From Marsupella aquatica (lineage: Eukaryota; Marchantiophyta): DNA of 64,000 nt. The stretch lies in the NCBI GenBank assembly GCA_973895155.1, contig OZ316894.1, positions 24,676,001 through 24,740,000 of the forward strand, read 5' to 3'. The position numbers were made by a program, and so were the translations under genes. The notes under the pieces were generated by a model, which made no database searches, had not been told where the DNA came from, and saw only the letters and a program-made list of their open reading frames with translations. Below, piece after piece: positions 23,154 to 34,174 of the stretch. How positions within the stretch are numbered: the stretch's first letter is position 1; each line of letters begins with the position of its first letter.

Positions 23154-24079
23154 TAAGGCGGTTAGTAATCTATACACAAGAAGTACACAAGTACATAATG
23201 AATATGGTACTCTCTACTAATAATTATAGTACTGTAGGTACTATAATATTGCATTGCATAATGTGATAATGATAGTAATTTAATTGAAGTAGGTTAATTA
23301 AACACAATAAGTTAGATGATAGAGAGAATATGGTAATATTATTAAGGGAATTCAAATTCATCCTCAGCATTCATGGATGACAAGGAGACCGGGGTGACAA
23401 GGAGGCCGGGGTGAGGCATCTTTGATGCTCAGTCCCCCCTTTGGCATTTGAGTCCTCTCCTTCCGCCTCAGTTCCTCAACCACAAGCTTTACCCTAGCTA
23501 ACTAGCACAAGAATATATATTATTAAAAACTATAATACACTCTTGCACCAATTTATGGCATGGTAGTCATTCAAAAGTGCCGGGCTGTTTTGGGTAAAAG
23601 AATCAAAACGCAGAATAAAACCAAGGCTTAGTTAGCCAAAAAAAACTTACAGTCGTCCCTTGGATGCAGGTTGCGGCGACCTACCCTTCCATGCTGCCTC
23701 CGCCTCCCTCCGCCCTGACAACCCCGGCCCAATTCCCCTTGCTCCTGAGCTCCCTCCTCCATAGTGCGCTACCTCAAGGCAAGGCGAGTCAACTCCCTCA
23801 ACTTCCCTCCCAACTCACCGTGGCACCACCTCCCTCCCTCACACGAAACTACTCTCAGAGTGCCCTCACAACTGGCTAGGAGGGACCACCCCGGGTCTCA
23901 GGTCCAGGCGCACCCAATTTGGACAGATACTCAGTGTCAAGTGAGCCATCAGTGGCCCTAACTCAACCCCTTGCCTTGGTTCCAACTCCCCGCCAAGCCC
24001 TTGGTTGTTGGTATGTCTTGCCACTCGGTTCTACGTGCACTTAAAGACGCATGGGTTGGGCCCCGGGTTGGGGGTCCCA
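23154..24079. other. Gene-free region between repeats
   Basis: No gene is recognised. A short tandem GACAAGGAGRCCGGGGTGA occurs near 23379-23410, and a C-rich stretch at about 23660-23960 gives short Pro/Ser-rich open frames that look incidental. Confidence 0.45.
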
Positions 24080-24560
24080 ACAACATCACCATTTGCACAA
24101 CAACATTGTTTACTTGAAGACTTCTTTCACCTCAACAACATTTGTTACTGAACAACGTCTTTTACTTGGCAGCATCTTTGGTTAACAACACATATTACAT
24201 CAACAATATCTTCTACTAATAAACACTTTGTATTTAATAACATCTGACATTACTAACTACATCCCTTTACTTAGTTATCACATTGTTTTAATTACTTAAC
24301 AACATTTTTGCTACCACAACATCTTTGCACTTGATGACATCTTTGACATAACGTCTTTTTATTTCCCAACATCTTTGACATATTTTGACATAATTACATT
24401 TTGACTTTACAATCTTTGGCATCACCATCATTTTCGTTTTCCTTAAAAACATCGAACAACATTAATCTTTTGTGGACCATCTTTTGTACAATCTTTTATG
24501 GACCAACTTTTGTACAATCTTTTATGGACCAACATATATCTTTTGTCGCCATTGAACTCC
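24080..24560 (+). repeat. Degenerate AACATCTTT array and 28-bp tandem repeat
   Basis: From about 24080 to 24420 words like CAACATCTTTGNCACTT, GACATCTTTGACAT and CAACATTTGTTACT recur irregularly, in the same orientation as the Helitron minisatellite but much more decayed. At about 24465-24545 a cleaner unit, ATCTTTTRTGGACCAACTTT plus TGTACA, repeats two to three times. Confidence 0.6.
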
Positions 24561-24762
24561 ACTCTAGTTCTCGACTCTTCATCACCCTCTTTCTACTCTT
24601 TGTAATATTATCTAATTTTGCAGGAGTCTTTTCACCGTTCTTAATTTAGTTCGGTAGCTTGGTTCGGTAGCTTCCACCCACGCATCATCACTCTCATCAC
24701 TACCACTGGATTCATTGCAGATCGGGGTGTTTTACTAAGTAATCAATCACGGATTCTCCACA

Positions 24763-24770
24763 TATAAATA
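24763..24770 (+). promoter_or_regulatory. TATA box (TATAAATA) of the secreted-protein gene
   Basis: TATAAATA lies 210 bp upstream of the ATG at 24980. With transcription starting about 30 bp downstream it would leave a 5' leader of about 180 nt. Position and match to the plant TATA consensus are good; no other motif was assigned. Confidence 0.5.
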
Positions 24771-24979
24771 CTATGACCTCTCGCGGTTGTCTGCATTGAG
24801 CTCCTCAGTCTAAGTTCACTGATTAGCCAGCCATTTTTCTTTGTTAGGGCCGGGTTTTGGCTTGCCACCCAATTCCCCCCTTCTTGTAGATCTCTCTTCT
24901 CAACAGAAGGAAGAGCATCAGATTCTATTGTTTCGTACCAGTACCAGATACTCTTAGCTCGAAGACGGGTTCGCAGACA

Positions 24980-25363
24980 ATGAATCCTAAATCTCTCCTC
25001 GCCCCTCTCTCGGTCCTCACCGCGATGCTCATGCTCGCATCCACAGCACACGGCTGTGTCAATTTCGAAGCATGCTTCTATCCCCCTGGTCCGACTCCCA
25101 CCCGCGCCACCATTTCTCTATATGACAACGATAGCAACAACCCAGTGTGCTCCTTGGACGACTTTCCCAGCCTCGATAACCTCTACCACCTCAATTGCCC
25201 GACGGGCGGTGCAGCCACCTGGGACCCCGTCACGTTCGTCACCGTATACACAACCGTGGCCGGCGCCACCTTCTCGTTTCAGAACTCGACGCCCGACGAG
25301 GCGAACGGCATTTGCTCCGTTTCATGTCAATTTGGGTGTTCGCCCGCGGATTGCTTCGTCTGA
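24980..25363 (+). CDS. Small secreted eight-cysteine protein, unknown family
   Basis: A 127-residue intronless frame. Residues 1 to about 25 form a classic signal peptide: MNPK, a Leu/Ala-rich core, then a small-residue cleavage site at STAHG before Cys. The mature part, about 102 residues, has eight cysteines: two near the N-terminus five residues apart (CVNFEAC), two in the middle, and a C-terminal cluster spaced C-x3-C-x3-C-x4-C. Eight cysteines could make four disulfides. One N-glycosylation sequon (NST) is present and no membrane segment follows, so the protein should be exported. The frame is more GC-rich than its flanks and codon third positions are mostly G or C. I do not recognise the family; extracellular or wall-associated defence-type proteins are the general analogy, not an identification. 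Confidence 0.75.
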   Translation: MNPKSLLAPLSVLTAMLMLASTAHGCVNFEACFYPPGPTPTRATISLYDNDSNNPVCSLDDFPSLDNLYHLNCPTGGAATWDPVTFVTVYTTVAGATFSFQNSTPDEANGICSVSCQFGCSPADCFV

Positions 25364-27494
25364 TCGATCGATCAACTTCGTAGAGGGATCGACATTACTT
25401 ATAATGTTTCGCCCTGCAGGCCAAGCCCAGGCGGGAGCACAGGACCAAACAAAATGTGCAACGTGAACGGGTATCTCTCAGGAATCGACGATTGTCTGTA
25501 GCTGCCATGGATTTCGTCGCGGACGACGACACTACTTATTCTATGGTATGAGTTGAGAACTCAACGAGGCTGATCTAGCTGGGCGCGAGCACGAGTTGAT
25601 AGCTGAAAATGAGGCTGATCTGGGCACGGGCTCGGGCTGGAAGTCAGGCTTGGATGCAGTTTAGCGTTTTGAACTGGGCTTGCTTCGTTGGAAACTGGTC
25701 ACATTAGCTGAAAGTTTCAGGCACATGTGAAGCTTCAATTCCAACCGTAGTACTTGAATTAGTGTGTGTTGCAGCATGCACCGATACAGTAGCTAGTGGA
25801 TCTGGGTTTCTGTGAAGGGTAGCATACATAGGATTTCCCTTCACGTTCTTTTGTTATAGTTGATGCAATAATACAGAACTTCTGGGTAGGGCCGATTGTT
25901 GCATGTGCCCAAATTAAGGAACTAAGAAATAAAGTCCGTTTAGAACTTGTTACAAATTTGGCACTTTTGAAAACGTACCAGTTAGACCGTCTTGTTTTCA
26001 TTTGCTACTACTGTATTTTGTTTGGTTCGAGCATTTGGTGAGAGCTCAGAACGGAAATCTGCAGCCTTCTATATGGTCACTGAATATATGGGTGTGCACT
26101 GGCGCGCTTGGAGCAATCTTTGATCTGGGCTGTTGCTCGATGCTATATAGTGGTTTTGTCTTCTGCTGGACGCTGTTGGGACCCTCTATGCTGTTTACTT
26201 GTGCTGCTTCTCGCTGCTGCCGGATGCTGCTCGCTGTTGGTGCTCACTGCTCACTGTCTGGGTGCTCGTTTGCTCGCTGTTTGTCATAAATCTTAATTTA
26301 CTCCCTGCCTGTGCTCTCTCTTGACCTCAAGCTGGGAGTCTCAGATTCGACTTTTCTTTAATGGCTCAGTCTGTGTTTTTAATTGATTGGTGTTGGGGAC
26401 AGGAAATTAAGGTTAAACGAGAGTTCTGACAGTGCTTTTGACTCGATCCCGGGCTTGGAGCTAGATCTAAGCAAGAAGATGGTTGCTTGATTAAGGACAC
26501 TAATTGACTTGGCCAGCTCGAACGTGGCTTGGGGTTTTACTCTACTACTGGTCCATGACTGTGATTCGGTGTGCTATGTCTGGTTCCCGGAGTCATTGAG
26601 ATTTCTATCACATTGAAGGCCATGGACGCACTAGGAGTCGCTAGCTATCCCCTACTCGTGAGTTCATATCATGTTGGACGAATGAGTGAATGAGGTCTGT
26701 TCTGTGCTTTAATGGGCTGGATTGAGCTATATATTGAGCAATATATTGCAGGTTGAAGCTCTGAATCTATTGGATTGGAACCTGGTCGTGTTGGTGACAA
26801 TTGTTGTGCTCTCACCTTCAGTGTATTGATTATGCTCGTTTTTAACTCTTGGCTATTGTCCTTGTCTTAGAGAGGGTGTGCAGAGCTCGCATTGCATCCT
26901 CGATTGCATCTTTCTTTCTCTTGTACATTTGTAGAGAGAGCAGCGAGGCGTTGCATCTTTCGTTTAGTGTGCATTTGTAAAGAGAGTGGTGGTAGACGAG
27001 GTTACTTTGCTTGGACGGCTGGACAGTGCAAGGTACAATTCCCTGACAGAGTTTTAAGTACTTGGGTGTCAAGTGCCAAGTCCAGCCCAAAAAGCAATTG
27101 CAATACGAATGTCCGAAAAAAATTCTGTAATTTGCGCGAATCTGGTTTGTGTGAATTTGGTTTCTTTCGAGGCAAAAAAAAAAGTCTTGTTGCTGCATTG
27201 ACTCCCTTGTGGCCTAAGTCCATTGCATGTTGCAGCAACATCTCATTGCTGCATATATTCATGCTGCATTAGGTTGTGCCTTGCCTTTTCTTGACGTCTG
27301 TTGCGTGTGTACCAACATCTCGTTGCACCTTCCGTACCATCGCAATGACGGAGGCAAAATTAAGTACAACTTGTATTGGCAGCAGGACATCATGTGCGAA
27401 TTGATCGAAAGCTCCATTATTTTGACAGGAGCCTCGTCCAGTTCTAGCTAAGAGCATTGACTACTGTACTTCGGTGGATAAGAAACTATAGTAA
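25364..27494. other. Region downstream of the secreted-protein gene, no gene seen
   Basis: Probable 3' untranslated sequence at the start, then AT-rich DNA with short overlapping frames and no recognised product. A TGCTCGCTGTTGGTGCT-like low-complexity patch lies near 26190-26280. I see no further gene. Confidence 0.45.
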
Positions 27495-27750
27495 TCATTC
27501 CTGAATTTCTTTGAAGTTCAATTTCATACTCAATCCTTCTCGAGTCACACGCCTGCCCAAGCGACTGGCCACAATAATTAACAAATAATTCAGGACCCAC
27601 CTCAACGACACTGTGGGATCATGGTCTTCTGGGGAAGGTACTAGTCCTGTGAACAGATCCTGCACACGCCTGAACTCCTCGACGAAGAGTTCCAACACAA
27701 TTTCTCTGAAGTGCAAGAGAGGAGGCACCGTTTCGAAGCAGCTTGCGAAA

Positions 27751-27836
27751 GACGATGGTCCCTCCGTCTCACGCAGTTGATGAACGGTGTATAGACGATG
27801 GTCCCTCCGTCTCACGCAGTTGATGAACGGTGTATA
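27751..27836. repeat. 43-bp exact tandem duplication
   Basis: The unit starting GACGATGGTCCCTCCGTCTC at 27751 is repeated at 27794 without visible change, so the duplication is recent. It lies 90 bp from the tRNA gene and inside a minus-strand open frame of no known product. Confidence 0.9.
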
Positions 27837-27922
27837 GATGACCAAAAGTGATGTCAATTCTGCACGTAAGATTCTGAAAGCAATATAGATATATGGGCAA
27901 ATAAGTTCCGTCAGAGAGACAC

Positions 27923-28004
27923 CGTCAGCTGCAGGGTTCGAACCTGCGCGGGCAGCGCCCAATAGATTTCAAGTCTATCGCCTTAACCACTCGGCCAAAC
28001 TGAC
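27923..28004 (-). tRNA. trnS-UGA: tRNA-Ser (anticodon UGA)
   Basis: The minus strand folds as a class II tRNA of 82 nt without CCA. The acceptor arm is GTCAGTT paired with AGCTGAC, including one G-U. The A box is TGGCCGAGTGG and the B box GGTTCGAACCC. The anticodon loop CTTGAAA carries TGA (plus-strand 27969-27971). The long variable arm GGGCGCTGCCCGC is typical of serine tRNAs, and the discriminator is G, as required for seryl-tRNA synthetase. No intron is present. A clear T-run terminator is not close; the first TTTT is about 78 nt downstream. Confidence 0.95.
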
Positions 28005-30249
28005 TCATGTCCGAAAGCTCAGCTATTATTAGTATAAATCTTTTATGCTAAGCTCAGGAATCACCACACAGCCCTGATCAGCCCTTAAGAGTCCGGTTGA
28101 TGAGAGAAAATATATGGAAACCAGGCGATGATTCTATGTTTAGGCACTATAAAAATAGATCTAATTTATATAAAACAAAACTCTCTAAAAATGGGAGAAG
28201 GATGAGCTTTGTAGAGAAACAGAAGTAATATTTCTGGGACCCATATCAAGCAACAAGGACAAGAAAATATTACAGGGATGAGCCTCTCCTGCTTACCCTG
28301 GTTGCCATCTTTCTTGGATCTATTAAAATTGTCCCCTTACTGGCTCAGCTCAGGATTCCTCTGGTGCCACACTTTCCCCTATCTGGCCATTCTACTTGCA
28401 GGTTTTATTTGGCCTACTTGTCGCTGCTCTGGTCACAACCGACCGAGCAGCTTCATATTTGACGGACGTTGAAAGATGAATGCCCGAAAAGGACCGCTGT
28501 CATGTCTCCATTAGGTGTTTTGCTAGTAACAAGCATAATTGACTGACAAAGTTGACTGCTTGATACTCCTGCAGATGCTAAAGTCAAGCTTAGCATCAAT
28601 ATTCATATGTATAAGTGGTATCTGATGACTAGTTCTACGGGATGGAAGATCTATGATGGATTCTAGTGGTGCAGGGATTCAGTAGTTAGATCTAGAGCAG
28701 TAATATGAAATCCAGAGAGAATTCAGAGATGATATTATTACCTCCAGTCATGCACGTGATGCGTGCAGCTGAGACAGAGAGTTGCACCTGGGATTACATT
28801 ACCTGTAGGGTACGGCTCTTGGATTGACAGTCTCAAACTATGGTGTCTGATGGCGTCACACCTCGTACTTTCCAACCAGCCTTACAAGATTCATTTGCAT
28901 CATAGTGCTACCTCTACTCTAGAGATGGTCATTATGACCAGAGCTGTTACACGTAGAAATTGTAAGTCTTGTTTTTATAACATAGTTAAGGTGCGTCAGC
29001 GGATATTGTCACAGCTGAGCACCTTGAGGATCTGGAAAACACACATGAATCCGTTCATTGAGATAATATATTTATGTACAAAACAGACAACAGCACTTGA
29101 CAAAACCCTTTAGAGAAGTTGGAGCTCAAGGTCCTTTCCTGTTCATTTCTGGTTGCAATTAGTCCGTAGATCATCATGAGTAACACTCGAAACGATTGAT
29201 CATATCCAATTCCACGAGTATTTAGGAACCTATACTAAGTGCCAATGGCGAACCGTAAACAACAGTCACATCGGACACTATAACAGTTCCACTAAAAGCC
29301 ATCTGAAGTAGCCATCAAGGGTGAGGAGAAAAGACTCTGACAAGTAAAATGATTGCCCACTGAGCAACTCTACAATCTCTCCAGGAGAAACCCTCGTTGA
29401 GCAAAGAGGCAGGTATCTTCTCATATCCTCAAGCCAGTACTTCTGTAAAAAGGCATGAATCCTGATCATCTGAGCCTCGGCCACTCTTCAAATGGATTCG
29501 TACAAACTGTCATGCAGTAACACACAACATAGTTCGCCCTCAAGTGTTGGCGTCTTTAATCGCTCAAGAAACCATGTCCTCTACTGTTTGCTCTTAGGCC
29601 TATGCTATTTCTTTACTCAAATCTTCTAATCATAAAACAAACAAAAAATGAAATCATCGAGGGTAACTTGTTCAAACCCTTTGATTCCATGATTCCGAAA
29701 CCCCAAGATATCTGCTCATTACCTTGGCATAATCAATCACGGAAGACGCTCTCCCAAAGCCGTTCGATAAGAACCAAAATTTCTCACACACAATGCACTG
29801 TGCATTGCCTCTCTGCACAACTGGGCGCATCACCGTGTCTCAGTACTCCGGAGGCTGAGCAGTTTAACACCTTCCGAAATGACCTCACTTCCCGACCAAA
29901 TCGTCGGATCCTGTCCTTAATTATACATTTCTCATCACAAAACTGGTGCACTATTGCACATTTCCTAGAAAATTTGTCCACCTACTTGCAGAAGAAAACC
30001 TTCTTCTGGCAGAGAAAGCAACATTCTTCAAGCACAAGTGATGAGAATTTTGTGCAACTCCAACGTAGTGCTTCATCATCTCGGATGTCCACTCTTAGTT
30101 GGCTTGAAGTTTCAGGTCGGAAGATACTTAAACTCTAGATATTCTCCAGACTGTAAATCTGTCCTAAGACACCACAAGGGACATTTGTCCCGGATATAAG
30201 ATTAGGTAGGCTGCTTCTTCACTCGCAAGCCTTCGGAGCCTTTGAACTG
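28005..30249. other. Region without a recognised gene
   Basis: I recognise no gene here. A minus-strand open stretch at 29278-29481 without an ATG has a coding-like composition (it includes STRVSPGEIVELLSGQSFYL), and so does one at about 27495-27750. They may be exons of an unrecognised minus-strand gene or decayed sequence. A plus-strand frame at 29602-30138 has no recognisable features. Confidence 0.35.
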
Positions 30250-31656
30250 TTACGCAGTATCCTTCACCTCCTGCACCACATTTGCTGTCATCTGTACCGT
30301 CTGGCTTTCGGCTGGGTTCTCATAATGAACAAGGGTGTTGTAATGCAACACACTTCTCAGGAGCTCTACGTCAACGTTGAATTTCGTTGCAAGACTTTCC
30401 ACATCCATGGGCACCTGGTGGCCATTAGCTTTCCCTTGATAGAGGAGGAAAAGTTCTCTGATGTGGGCATGATTCAGTGTACCAGGAGACTGGATTCTGT
30501 CCTCATCCGGCCCCGTTAGCAAAGTTGTGTGCCGATCTGTAGGCATCGGCCTAGTATATTCTTCCTTTACGGTTGCCTGCGTACAAAAGTCCAGTGGGTT
30601 TAGAATTTATTTCAAGTTGCAATCAGATATCATCAAAGTGACCTCAAACTTTGGTGAAAACCAAATTAGTTCCGGAAGAAAAAAATCTCGAAAGTAAGCT
30701 GGTTAGACACTACAACAAAACAAATATTCTTTCTTGAAAAGCTTTGCCGCAAAAAGACTAGCTAGCACACTGTAAAGCTCATCCTAGTCTTCCAATCACA
30801 GAGATTATGTCAATGGGATGTGCGATGGTTCATTATCGGAAGATCACATTGAAATCAACTGATTATTTACTGCCGAGCGACGACAACTCAAATCGGCTCG
30901 CTGTGGCGACCACCAGGGGTGCAAGCGGAGCAGTTAAGTTCAAATGTGTGACTGAGGTCACACACGCCTTGATAATAATCACGGTATACATGCAACCAAA
31001 AAAGTCGAGATTCCCTTACTGTTGGGTGCTCCTTCTCGCCAGCAGGCCGGGTGATAATAGTACCGACTATTTGCTGTGACATAGACAGGAACTTCGAATC
31101 AGGGCGGTTCGCCTCTCCCGTCATGTCTGGTTCAATGATCATCCCTGCAGCATACAGTTTCAAACAGGCATCGTGCGTTAACGTCATAAGTTTGGGTCGA
31201 CGTATTTTGTCCTCGATGATAATAATCATGTCAATTAGCTTCCGATTTCCTACTTGCGTGACCTACAATTGCAGGTATAGTTAAGACTAGAATTTTTTTT
31301 GTCATCTGGTGCTCTTCATTACCAATATGGCGAATAACATGTAAAAGGGAAGAACTGCCTCGGAAACTTTTTTTGTAGTGAATCCATCTATAGGTCTTAG
31401 GTATTGGACTTCCCCTCCCAGTGCTCCAATTTAAGTGATTGAAACTAGTGAAAATTAGATGATTTAAAATCCTGGAAGGCGTAAGGAAACAAAATATCTC
31501 GGTTCAAGACCCACTCAGGAAACTATATCAAAACTCACGTGGCTCAGGAGGTGCTGGTTTTATATCCACTGATTGCCGCTTGATTTTCGGAATCGCAGAT
31601 TCTGAAGGTGTTACTGGACGTGCTGGTGGTTTCAATTTGCCCACGGCCTGCCCCAT
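30250..31656 (-). CDS. Probable NDUFAF4-like mitochondrial complex I assembly factor (three exons)
   Basis: Exons from the 5' end: 31656-31539, about 31249-31020, and 30576-30250; introns have GT-AG ends and phases fit, giving 224 residues. The protein starts MGQAVGKLKPPARP, so it has the Met-Gly start seen in NDUFAF4 proteins and fits N-myristoylation. The middle contains LTHDACLKLYAAG and FLSMSQQIVG. The C-terminal part (HIRELFLLYQGKA ... SLATKFNVDVELLRSVLHYN) matches the pattern of the NDUFAF4 C-terminus, a short helix followed by a 'Y/F-x-L-x-x-x-D-V-x-x-L-L' segment. The family helps assemble the early peripheral arm of respiratory complex I. Identification rests on length and this C-terminal pattern and is tentative. 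The acceptor of exon 2 was chosen to keep frame (TAG before GAAATCGG) and could be shifted by a few bases. Confidence 0.6.
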
Positions 31657-32990
31657 CTCGCAACTTTCGTCCTTGTTCCCCTTCCTCAAAACGCAGTCAA
31701 GTTCACAGCCTCATCCAGCCATCATTAATGAAGGTATTCTTCGTTGTTCTAACAATCTTGCGCACTTTCCACTTTTCCTTCAACCAGCAGCTCCTCAAAC
31801 GTGTCCTCTGTTACTCCACATACCCTCGAAATTGCTTCCTGATCCGTCGATCTCTTTCACACCTCCCATTGAGAAATCCAATCCTAACTCTTTCAAGCAT
31901 CTGTGCCTTATTTCCAAGAGTGCATGCAGGAGAAAACGCAAACGAAACCCTGTACAACAACAAGAACGAGCTCTCAGAAAACCCTAAAAGTTGACTCCCT
32001 TCAACCCACACATTCAAGTTCCGGGATGACATCTCCATCTCCTTAATGTCTCTCACTTGAGAATTACCGCGCGGGATCTGTTGAGAAGCTTGAGATCTTA
32101 AAGAGTCCAAGCAAATTGATGTATGTGGGAATGACCTAGACCTCATTCCTATCGACCTAAACCCGAAAAGCTCTTTAAAATGCTGGTACCCGTGGTTTCA
32201 GATGATTTACTTAAACCCACTAAACTACGGTACAAAATCCGTAACACAGAAAAAATTCTTAGCACTAAAGAACTCATCCACTACAACCCAGACATAAAAT
32301 TATCTGCTTCATCGCCAAACCCAAACCCTCAAACCCTACCCATCAGAGTCTCGCAATCGAGTCAAAAATATGCTCCAATCCAGAGGAGAATCTCAAAACC
32401 TCCGGAACACTTGAGAACTCAATTAAATTTGTACACATAGCTGCAATCCAAGCAGCAGAGATGAATAACTAGAAATTAAGCATACCACTGGCCCTAATCA
32501 CAATCTGCGAAAAGGCTCGCAGCCCTTTCTTTCTACATCTTCTGCTGCCCGTGAAGTGAAATGTGGAGTGGCAACTTACAATGGATCAAGCTCCTAGACG
32601 CTGGTTCATCTGAGGACCACCATCTTTCTCTTCGAACCCTTCAAGCTGGAATCCACACAACCCACAAGATGTTCGATTCACCATTTCTTGACTGCTCTGT
32701 CACAGTACAGTACAGTTCATGAGCATGGTGGGGATTGGGTGTTTCTTTCATGAGGACTGAGACCATTTTGCTCAAGATTTTGTGTAGTATACTGCGTGGG
32801 CATTGATGGGCAGACATCTGGCGAATGGCGTGTGCCAAACACAGTCACAGGTTGAATTTGCCTCATTAAAGTTCCAACTTCAGAGACTCAGAGTTGCATG
32901 AAACGTTCTCACATTATTTAGGGGCACTAGAGTTTGTTTCCCTCATTATTGCGTCGTGCTAATTGCACGTCACAATGTTACAATTTACTA
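31657..32990. other. Upstream region, no gene seen
   Basis: Contains the probable promoter and 5' leader of the minus-strand gene that starts at 31656. Pyrimidine-rich plus-strand frames at 31580-31994 overlap that gene's first exon and upstream region and look incidental. Nothing else is recognised. Confidence 0.45.
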
Positions 32991-33340
32991 TGAATGATGA
33001 ATATTGGTGAATCAATAGATTCATCATGGTATGGGAATGATACAGTAACATTAGGTGATTTAAACAATAATTTGATTTATCATGGTATGAAGAGATATAA
33101 TATTCCCTGTAACTAGAATAATTGGGTATATCATGGTATAGAGTGACTTAGTAGATCTGTCACATCTTGATATGCAATTACCAGGATACCTATCTCAAGT
33201 GATTTAAAGAATAATTGGGTTAGTGACATAATACTCCTTTTAAACAGAATGATTGAGTATTTCATGATATAGAGTGACTTGGTACATCTTGTGTTGTCAC
33301 ATCTTGATGTGAAATTTCCAGTATGCCTAGTTATTGTATC
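32991..33340. repeat. Diverged tandem repeat with TATCATGGTAT core
   Basis: A unit with GGTATATCATGGTATAGAGT, TCACATCTTGATATG and CCAGGATACCTA at about 33104-33210 is repeated at about 33245-33345, roughly 140 bp on, with extra copies of the core at about 33026 and 33082. The core matches the repeats at 0.9 kb. Confidence 0.65.
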
Positions 33341-33499
33341 TCAGCCTTGTGTTGGCAAAAGAACATAGAAAGTTGTACTATATGCCCCTAATCCATGCAC
33401 CACCAGTGATATCAAGAATATTCAAATTAAGCTGAGTTGAAGTACACAAAATTCAAGCATACGGATTAAAGTATATAGCAAAGTCCTTACAGGGCATTG

Positions 33500-33752
33500 T
33501 GGAATATCATAACCTCCTATTTATAGGCGCATTGTGTGATATAATGCCCCAAAAAACACAAGAGCTTCAGCTTGAGTTTTGAGTGGCTATTATTGCCCGT
33601 GTTGCTTTGGCAAGGGGACCATATTGCACTTGAAGCCTAAGAGATTCTTATTTTTACTAATTTTAGTAAGTGTCAAGGAGAATCTTCTTAATGCATTTAT
33701 CCAAATTTTGATAGGGCATTCTTCTCCAATAATGCCCCCAAAATCATGAAGG
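33500..33752. repeat. Diverged 230-bp repeat, copy left of the retrotransposon
   Basis: Shares with 40910-41140 and parts of 41290-41880 the ordered words GGCATTGTGTG-ATAATGCCCC, GAGCTT..GAGTTTTGAG, CCTAAGAGATT, TTTTAGTAA..AGGAGAAT and CATTCTTCTCCAATAATGCCCCCA. The copia element inserted just after this copy. Confidence 0.7.
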
Positions 33753-33862
33753 TGTCAAGGTATGAATGAGAATGAGTACGTGTATAGTCAGGAATGTGAG
33801 TACATATAGGGTGGTCGGATGACCAGCTGGTCCGGTCGTCCGGTCAGAGGTAGAGTCTAACA
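33753..33862 (-). repeat. 3' LTR (110 bp)
   Basis: Begins TGTCAAGGTATGAATGAG and ends GAGTCTAACA on the plus strand. It is preceded by GAAGG. It differs from the other LTR at three A/G sites. It includes a compact imperfect palindrome, GGTCGGATGACC...GGTCCGGTCGTCC. Confidence 0.95.
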
Positions 33863-33871
33863 CTCCCCTTT
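33863..33871 (-). other. Polypurine tract
   Basis: On the minus strand AAAGGGGAG lies directly before the 3' LTR, the usual plus-strand primer site in LTR retrotransposons. Confidence 0.8.
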
Positions 33872-34174
33872 GGATATATAGTGACAACTATATAGACAAC
33901 ATAGACTATACTAATTATATCATGTTCATAAGAAATACATGATATAAGTACAAGCGAGGTAGACTGCCTCGTTAAAAAACTTTTATCAACTCTAGCTTAG
34001 TAAAAACTCTACCAGTGTAGCAGAGAAAAAATATGAGTGCTAAAGGAAAAAGAGTGCAGCCTAACAGTCCTCGTCGTAATAAATATCAATATTAACTAAA
34101 GTCAGATGCTATAGTAAATCTAGCTTTAATATTTGTCTCAACAGTAGGTCGTCAGCATCATGTCATCAGCAGCA

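Noticed and set aside
25056-25466. 136-codon plus-strand frame overlapping the secreted-protein gene
   Set aside because: It is the shifted frame of that gene, with Arg/Pro-rich composition and no signal peptide; the frame at 24980 has both signal peptide and cysteine pattern.
27495-27962. 155-codon minus-strand frame read as one gene
   Set aside because: It includes 40 bases of the tRNA gene and the 43-bp duplication, so it cannot be a single normal coding sequence as it stands; parts may still be exons.
29602-30138. 178-codon plus-strand frame
   Set aside because: No domain, no splice or promoter support, ordinary AT-rich composition, and it is antisense to another open stretch of equal length.
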